NCBI GenBank assembly: GCA_035500775.1
Contig: DATJWY010000206.1
Coordinates: 1-28,701, forward strand
Source of the DNA: DATJWY01 sp035500775
Lineage (GTDB): Bacteria; Pseudomonadota; Alphaproteobacteria; Acetobacterales; Acetobacteraceae
Direction: 5' to 3'
DNA: 28,701 bases
The position numbers and the translations under genes are program-made. This document shows positions 24,509 through 28,701 of this stretch, piece after piece (the stretch's first letter is position 1; every line of letters begins with the position of its first letter). The notes beneath the pieces are model-generated. The model did not search any database. It was not told the DNA's origin and saw only the letters and a program-made list of their open reading frames with translations.

Positions 24509-24714
24509 CGTCTTATACCAACGGCCTTATTGATTGACCCGCCTGAAAGGCCAAGGGCTTTGCCCCTGGACCCCACTGGGGCCGTCGGCCCCAGACCCCT
24601 TTCCCTGAATGATTCCAAACTTGTGCGGGTCTGGGGGCGCTGCCCCCAGCGGGGTGCGGGGCAGAGCCCCGCTGCTTCCCTGTACGGGTCAATCAATAGG
24701 GCCGTATAGTATCA
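24509..24714. repeat. Modular hairpin repeat, full type A copy with terminal inverted repeats (R5)
   Basis: The ends are imperfect inverted repeats: ATACCAACGGCC-TTATTGATTGACCC on the left and, read from the right, TGATACTATACGGCCC-TATTGATTGACCC. Inside are hairpins at 24551-24569, 24576-24594, 24631-24649 and 24656-24672 around a core with ATGATTCCAAAC. The unit of about 205 bp matches 3818-3997 in inverted orientation. Its right end provides the TGA stop of the thioesterase gene. The layout resembles a MITE-type element; no transposase is in the window. Confidence 0.8.
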
Positions 24715-25530
24715 TTTGTACCAGGCGATCTGCTCGGTGGTGGCGAGCAACTCGCCGGCGCGGCTCCAGATCGTCGCCGCGTGGTCGAACATGCCCCGGT
24801 GGCCCCGCCGGCCGATCGCCTCCACGAGCAGGTAGTCGTCGCCCGCCGCTTCCAGCCCGGCCGCGGTCGCGTGGAAATAGATGTTGAGGCTGATCGTCGA
24901 GACCGGCCGCACCCCGCCGGCATGCAGCCAGATGCGCGGCACGATGGCGTCGCAGCAGGCGGCGAGCCCGGTGAAATCGAGCGCGCGGCCATCCACCTCG
25001 CGCATCCAGTGCACCGTGCGGGTGGAGCCGCCTTCCTGGGACGACGCGCCGGCGACGGGGCGGAATTCGTAACGCTCCAGCCAGCGCAGGCCGATGCCGC
25101 TCCGGTCCTGCGGCGCCAGCGTCTCCGGCGCCGGCGCGTCCGGCGCGCGGGCTTCGAGGAAGGCGTCGGTCGCCTCGGGGCGCTGGCCGAGCGTCACCAT
25201 CGCCTGCGCGTAGGCCGCGTCGCCCTGGCGCATCTCCGCGTCCCAGAACTCGGTGGAGCGGTTGGTCCGGACGCAGCGCGTCAGCACGTCGAGCGGACCC
25301 TCCTCCACCCGGGCCATGAGATTGGCGGTCATGCCGAGCGGATCGCCGTGGCGCCCCGGTTCGTTCAGCACCGCCTGCAGGAGCAGCGCGACCGACCAGC
25401 CGCCGAACGGCCCGACGATGTTCCAGTAGGCGGGCGCGGTGCGGCCAGCCCAGCGTCCCGGCCCGGCGGGGTGCAGGGCGACGGCCTCGTCGAGGGCATG
25501 GGCAAACCGGTCAGGGGGGCGCGTGCTCAC
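24712..25530 (-). CDS. Double-hotdog acyl-CoA thioesterase-like protein
   Basis: A 272-residue protein of the thioesterase-like superfamily (TesB-related, two hotdog halves). The N-terminal half has YWNIVGPFGGWSVALLLQAVLNEPGRHGDPLGMTANLMARVEEGPL, with the GPFGG-A turn of the hotdog helix and the strand that follows. The second half ends with VSTISLNIYFHATAAG and RGHRGMFDHAATIWSRAGELLATTEQIA, typical for these proteins. A GTG at 25530 is chosen because GAGG lies 6 nt upstream and the domain begins soon after. The TGA stop belongs to the end of repeat R5. It is divergent from the nitronate monooxygenase gene. A role in fatty acyl-CoA hydrolysis fits the AlkK-like ligase nearby, by inference. 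Confidence 0.75.
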   Translation of the reverse strand: MSTRPPDRFAHALDEAVALHPAGPGRWAGRTAPAYWNIVGPFGGWSVALLLQAVLNEPGRHGDPLGMTANLMARVEEGPLDVLTRCVRTNRSTEFWDAEMRQGDAAYAQAMVTLGQRPEATDAFLEARAPDAPAPETLAPQDRSGIGLRWLERYEFRPVAGASSQEGGSTRTVHWMREVDGRALDFTGLAACCDAIVPRIWLHAGGVRPVSTISLNIYFHATAAGLEAAGDDYLLVEAIGRRGHRGMFDHAATIWSRAGELLATTEQIAWYK

Positions 25531-25712
25531 TCTCGGCCTCTTTCTTGTGCGGGCGTATCGGGGCACGCGGGCCAGGGCGCCGCGCGAGGGGCGGGACCGG
25601 CCTGGAGGATGGCGCGGCCACGAGGCCCCGCCGGGCAGGGCGCCTCGCCGGACCGTCATAGCGTCGCTTCCGGTGGGCCGGAAGGTGTTTCCCGCGCGGC
25701 CGGGCAAGACGT

Positions 25713-25740
25713 TTGACGGCGGCGTGATCGGCGCTATCCT
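25713..25740 (+). promoter_or_regulatory. Sigma70-like promoter of the nitronate monooxygenase operon
   Basis: TTGACG (25713-25718), a 16-nt spacer and TATCCT (25735-25740) precede the GTG start at 25796 by about 50 nt of leader. The leader holds a small CCCGG/CCGGG hairpin (25757-25775). The rest of the divergent gap from 25531 is GC-rich with nothing I recognise. Confidence 0.5.
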
Positions 25741-25795
25741 GGCCATGAAAAGGCACCCGGAGCGATAATCCGGGAGCAAAACGGAGGGAAACAGC

Positions 25796-26800
25796 GTGTC
25801 TTTGCCAGATCGGCTCGAGCGTCGGCTGCGTCTGCCCGTGATCGGGTCACCGCTCTTTATCATTTCGAATCCCGATCTTGTGATCGCCCAATGCAAGGCC
25901 GGCATTGTCGGCTCGTTTCCCGCCCTCAACGCTCGCCCGGCGGAGAAGCTGGAGGAATGGCTGCGGCGCATCCGCGATGAACTCGCGGCGCATGACGCGG
26001 CCTTTCCGGAGCGGCCCGCGGCGCCCTTCGCCGTCAACCAGATCGTGCACAAGTCCAACGACCGGCTGGCGCACGATCTCGATCTCTGCGTGAAATACCA
26101 GGTGCCGATCGTCATCACGTCGCTCGGCGCGCGCGAGGACGTCAACGCCGCCGTGCATTCCTATGGCGGCCTCGTGTTCCATGACGTCACCAACATCGTG
26201 CATGCGAAAAAGGCGCTGGAGAAGGGCGCGGACGGGCTGATCGCCGTCGCCGCCGGCGCGGGCGGGCATGCGGGCGCGATCTCGCCCTTCGCGCTCGTGC
26301 AGGAGATCCGCACCTTCTGGGACGGGCCGCTGGCTCTTTCCGGCGCCATCGCGACGGGGCGGGCGATCCATGCCGCGCAGGTGCTCGGCGCGGACCTCGC
26401 CTATATGGGCTCCGCCTTCATCGCCACCGAGGAAGCGAACGCGCCGGACGAGTACAAGGCGATGATCGTGGAGTCCGCCGCTGCTGATATCATCTATACG
26501 AATCTCTTCACCGGCGTGCTCGGCAATTACCTGCGCCCCTCGATCGCGCGCGCCGGCCTTGATCCGGACAACCTGCCGGAATCGGACCCGTCGCGCATGA
26601 ATTTCGGTTCCAGCGGCGCCAAGGCGTGGCGCGATGTCTGGGGCTCGGGGCAGGGGATCGGCGCGGTGCGGGAGGTCGTGCCCGCCGCCGAGCGGATCGC
26701 GCAATTGCGCACCGAATACGTGACCTCGCTGCGCCAGAGCGCCGAACGCGCGCGCCGGATGGAGCAGCAGGGCGAGAGCGCCGGACATGCCCTCACCTGA
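25796..26800 (+). CDS. Nitronate monooxygenase-family FMN protein
   Basis: A 334-residue TIM-barrel flavoprotein of the NPD/nitronate monooxygenase family, which oxidises alkyl nitronates such as propionate 3-nitronate. The start LRLPVIGSPLFIISNPDLVIAQCKAGIVGSFPALNAR, the AAGAGGHAG loop (about 152-160) with the presumed catalytic His, and ALSGAIATGRAIHAAQVLGADLAYMGSAFIATEEA are typical. The start is GTG with GGAGGG upstream; no ATG fits the family N-terminus. An AlkK-like ligase follows after 90 nt on the same strand. In this family the natural substrate is often unknown, and a role in lipid metabolism is as possible as nitronate detoxification. Confidence 0.88.
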   Translation: MSLPDRLERRLRLPVIGSPLFIISNPDLVIAQCKAGIVGSFPALNARPAEKLEEWLRRIRDELAAHDAAFPERPAAPFAVNQIVHKSNDRLAHDLDLCVKYQVPIVITSLGAREDVNAAVHSYGGLVFHDVTNIVHAKKALEKGADGLIAVAAGAGGHAGAISPFALVQEIRTFWDGPLALSGAIATGRAIHAAQVLGADLAYMGSAFIATEEANAPDEYKAMIVESAAADIIYTNLFTGVLGNYLRPSIARAGLDPDNLPESDPSRMNFGSSGAKAWRDVWGSGQGIGAVREVVPAAERIAQLRTEYVTSLRQSAERARRMEQQGESAGHALT

Positions 26801-26890
26801 GCCGCACCGCGGATTGGATGCCCGCTTGTCGGGCCAAAAGAAAACCACGCCCGGGTGCGCACGCACCGAGGCCCTGCCAGGAGAAACGTC

Positions 26891-28513
26891 GTGAGCGCCT
26901 ATCAATATCCGCTTCTGATCAAGCAACTGCTCGCGGCGCCGATCGCCCGTCGCTCCGGCGAGGAGATCATCTTCCGCGACCGCCTGCGCTATGACTACCC
27001 GACCCTCGCCGCGCGCGTCGGCCGGCTCGGTAGCGCGCTCACCGCTCTTGGCGTCCGCCAGGGCGACGTGGTCGGGGTGATGGACTGGGACAGCCATCGG
27101 TATCTCGAAAGCTTCTTCGCGATTCCGATGCTCGGCGCGACCTTGATGACGGTGAACATCCGCCTTGCGCCGGAGCAGATTGCCTATACGATCAACCACG
27201 CCGAAGTGACAGTCCTGTTCTGCCACACGGATTTCCTGCCGGTGCTGCGCGCCATCCGCGGCGAGCTGCCGAAGCTGCGCACGGTGATCGTGCTGACCGA
27301 CAGCGCGGAGGTGCCGGCGGAGGGTGTGGACGGGGAATACGAGGCGCTGCTCGCCACCGGCGATCCCGCGCATGAATTCCCCGATTTCGACGAAGGGACG
27401 CGCGCCACCACCTTCTACACCACCGGCACCACGGGCCTGCCGAAAGGCGTCTATTTCAGCCATCGCCAGCTTGTGCTGCACACGCTGTCGGTTCTGGTCG
27501 CCTTGACCCTGCCGGGCACCGGGCAGGGCATTTCCGACCGCGACGTCTATATGCCATTGACCCCGATGTTCCATGTGCACGCCTGGGGTTTTCCCTATGC
27601 GGCGACGATGGCGGGGATGAAGCAGGTCTATCCCGGCCGCTATCAGCCGGATGTGATCGTGCGGCTGGTCCGGGATGAGAAGGTCAGCGTCTCGCATTGC
27701 GTGCCGACGATCCTGCAAATGGTGCTGGCCGCGGCGGATGAGCACAAGGTCGATCTCAGCGGCTGGAAGGTGGTCATCGGTGGCTCGGCGCTGCCGAAGG
27801 CGCTGGCGCAGGCGGCGCTCGATCGCGGCGTCAATACCTTCACCGGCTATGGCATGTCGGAAACCTGCCCGGTGCTGAGCATCGCCCATCTCCGTCCCGA
27901 GATGATCGGCGACAAGGCGGCGGAGCTGGACGCGCGCACCAAGGCGGGGCTGCCGGTGCCGCTGGTCGATCTGCGGATCGTCGATCACGACATGCAATCC
28001 TTGCCGCGGGATGGCGTCGCGACGGGCGAGATCGTCGCGCGCGCGCCGTGGCTGACGCAGGGCTATACCGGCAATCCCGAGGCCTCTGAGGAGCTTTGGG
28101 AAGGCGGCTATCTCCACACCAAGGATATCGGCCGCATCCGTCCGGACGGGTATCTGGAGATCACCGACCGCATCAAGGATGTGATCAAGACCGGCGGCGA
28201 GTGGGTTTCCTCGCTGCAACTGGAGGACATCATCCTGCAGGTGCCATGCGTCGCCGAGGTGGCGGTGATCGGCATCAAGGATGAGCGCTGGGGTGAGCGG
28301 CCGCTGGTGCTCGCGGTGCCGAGGCAGGGCATGGAGATCGATCCGGAAGCGATCCGGGCGCATGTGGCGAGCTACGCCGATAAGAAGGTGCTGCCGCGTT
28401 ACGCCATCCCGGAGAACATCCTGGTGGTGGAGAGCCTGGCGCGCACCAGCGTTGGCAAGCTCGACAAGAAGGCGCTGCGGGCGATGTATGGCGCGCAGTT
28501 CGAGGTGGCGTAG
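26891..28513 (+). CDS. AlkK-like medium/long-chain fatty acid-CoA ligase
   Basis: A 540-residue ANL-superfamily ligase. The ATP loop FYTTGTTGLPKGVYFSH is at about 175-190, followed by the AlkK-like stretch PMFHVHAWGFPYAATMAGMKQVYPGRY. GYGMSETCP, GYLHTKDIGRIRPDGYLEITDRIKDVIKTGGEW and the adenylation Lys in TSVGKLDKKAL are all intact. The gene probably starts at GTG 26891 behind AGGAG; the GTG used gives VSAYQYPLLIKQLL, a usual N-terminus for the subfamily. It follows the nitronate monooxygenase and likely shares its promoter. Chain length and substrate are not determinable from motif alone. Confidence 0.87.
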   Translation: MSAYQYPLLIKQLLAAPIARRSGEEIIFRDRLRYDYPTLAARVGRLGSALTALGVRQGDVVGVMDWDSHRYLESFFAIPMLGATLMTVNIRLAPEQIAYTINHAEVTVLFCHTDFLPVLRAIRGELPKLRTVIVLTDSAEVPAEGVDGEYEALLATGDPAHEFPDFDEGTRATTFYTTGTTGLPKGVYFSHRQLVLHTLSVLVALTLPGTGQGISDRDVYMPLTPMFHVHAWGFPYAATMAGMKQVYPGRYQPDVIVRLVRDEKVSVSHCVPTILQMVLAAADEHKVDLSGWKVVIGGSALPKALAQAALDRGVNTFTGYGMSETCPVLSIAHLRPEMIGDKAAELDARTKAGLPVPLVDLRIVDHDMQSLPRDGVATGEIVARAPWLTQGYTGNPEASEELWEGGYLHTKDIGRIRPDGYLEITDRIKDVIKTGGEWVSSLQLEDIILQVPCVAEVAVIGIKDERWGERPLVLAVPRQGMEIDPEAIRAHVASYADKKVLPRYAIPENILVVESLARTSVGKLDKKALRAMYGAQFEVA

Positions 28514-28550
28514 CAGGCGGTCTGATAGCTTCGCCCCGGACGGTTAGGGC

Positions 28551-28611
28551 GAGGGGCGCCCCCTCCGTGGCCATTCCATCGGCCGTCCCGGCCGATGGAA
28601 CCTTTGGCCAC
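28551..28611. terminator. Compound hairpins after the AlkK-like ligase
   Basis: A 6-bp stem GAGGGG/CCCCTC (28551-28565) is followed by a nested hairpin. The inner arms TTCCATCGGCC (28574-28584) and GGCCGATGGAA (28590-28600) pair over 11 bp, and the outer arms GTGGCCA (28567-28573) and TGGCCAC (28605-28611) close it. It lies about 40 nt after the ligase stop and just before a half copy of the modular repeat. Confidence 0.6.
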
Positions 28612-28617
28612 TCCGCC

Positions 28618-28695
28618 CTCCAGACCCGCACAAGTTTAAGGAGTCTGGGGCCGTCGACCCCAGTGGGGTGCAGGGGCAAAGCCCCTGGCCTTCCA
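28618..28695. repeat. Modular hairpin repeat, half type A copy (R6)
   Basis: This copy keeps the last bases of one hairpin (CCAGACCCGCACAAGTTT, equal to the core of the full copies) and the two right-hand hairpins (28645-28663 and 28670-28688), ending GGCCTT. The left pair of hairpins is missing and is replaced by the unrelated compound hairpins at 28551-28611. It may continue beyond the window. Confidence 0.7.
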
Positions 28696-28701
28696 GGCAG
28701 G

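Noticed and set aside
25745..25768. Seven-codon ORF before the nitronate monooxygenase
   Set aside because: The predicted transcription start lies at or after its ATG, it has no ribosome site and does not overlap the downstream gene.
25847..28363. An 838-codon open frame on the - strand
   Set aside because: It runs antisense through the nitronate monooxygenase and the AlkK-like ligase, both strongly supported, and shows low-complexity composition with no domain.

Overview
The window is GC-rich, densely coded chromosomal DNA, most likely from an alphaproteobacterium. The C4-type 5-aminolevulinate synthase, the PruR/DcpA signalling pair and the style of the intergenic hairpin repeats suggest Rhodospirillales/Acetobacteraceae. 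That placement is inference; there is no rRNA in the window. I see no tRNA, CRISPR array, intact transposase or prophage gene. About 20 protein genes are supported, plus one candidate small ORF.

Layout: (1) 237-3750, a glutarate/lysine-catabolism set on the + strand: glutaryl-CoA dehydrogenase, a class III CoA-transferase and a LysR regulator. (2) 3995-9857, a pterin and cyclic-di-GMP locus. On the - strand, PruR (periplasmic SUOX-fold protein) is followed after 11 nt by DcpA (membrane GGDEF-EAL protein). Further downstream are a small unknown protein and a FolM/PruA-like pteridine reductase. Divergently on the + strand are GTP cyclohydrolase I (FolE) and a PTPS/QueD-like enzyme. (3) 9988-15347, two acyl-CoA ligases around IspD and the ribosome-rescue factor ArfB. 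(4) 15496-19902, an RlmI-like methyltransferase overlapping hemA, a small lipoprotein and a divergent M20-type amidohydrolase. (5) 20116-24410, an orphan glycosyltransferase facing a large CHASE3/PAS hybrid histidine kinase. (6) 24712-28513, a double-hotdog thioesterase divergent from a nitronate monooxygenase and an AlkK-like ligase.

The most interesting region is 3995-9857. In Agrobacterium tumefaciens the pteridine reductase PruA, the periplasmic pterin-binding protein PruR and the dual-function enzyme DcpA form a pathway that links pterins to c-di-GMP and attachment. Here recognisable counterparts of all three lie beside the first committed pterin enzyme (FolE) and a second pterin enzyme. 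The locus could therefore make, reduce and sense its own pterin ligand. The two operons share one intergenic region, with a strong sigma70-like promoter for pruR-dcpA and a foldable leader before folE.

A second theme is a family of modular hairpin repeats at six intergenic sites. They are built from stems of about 8 bp with loops of 2-4 nt. They occupy three of the four convergent gene junctions and always lie just 3' of a gene, so they look like mobile two-way terminators. Two inverted copies also carry degenerate terminal inverted repeats that supply the stop codons of neighbouring genes.
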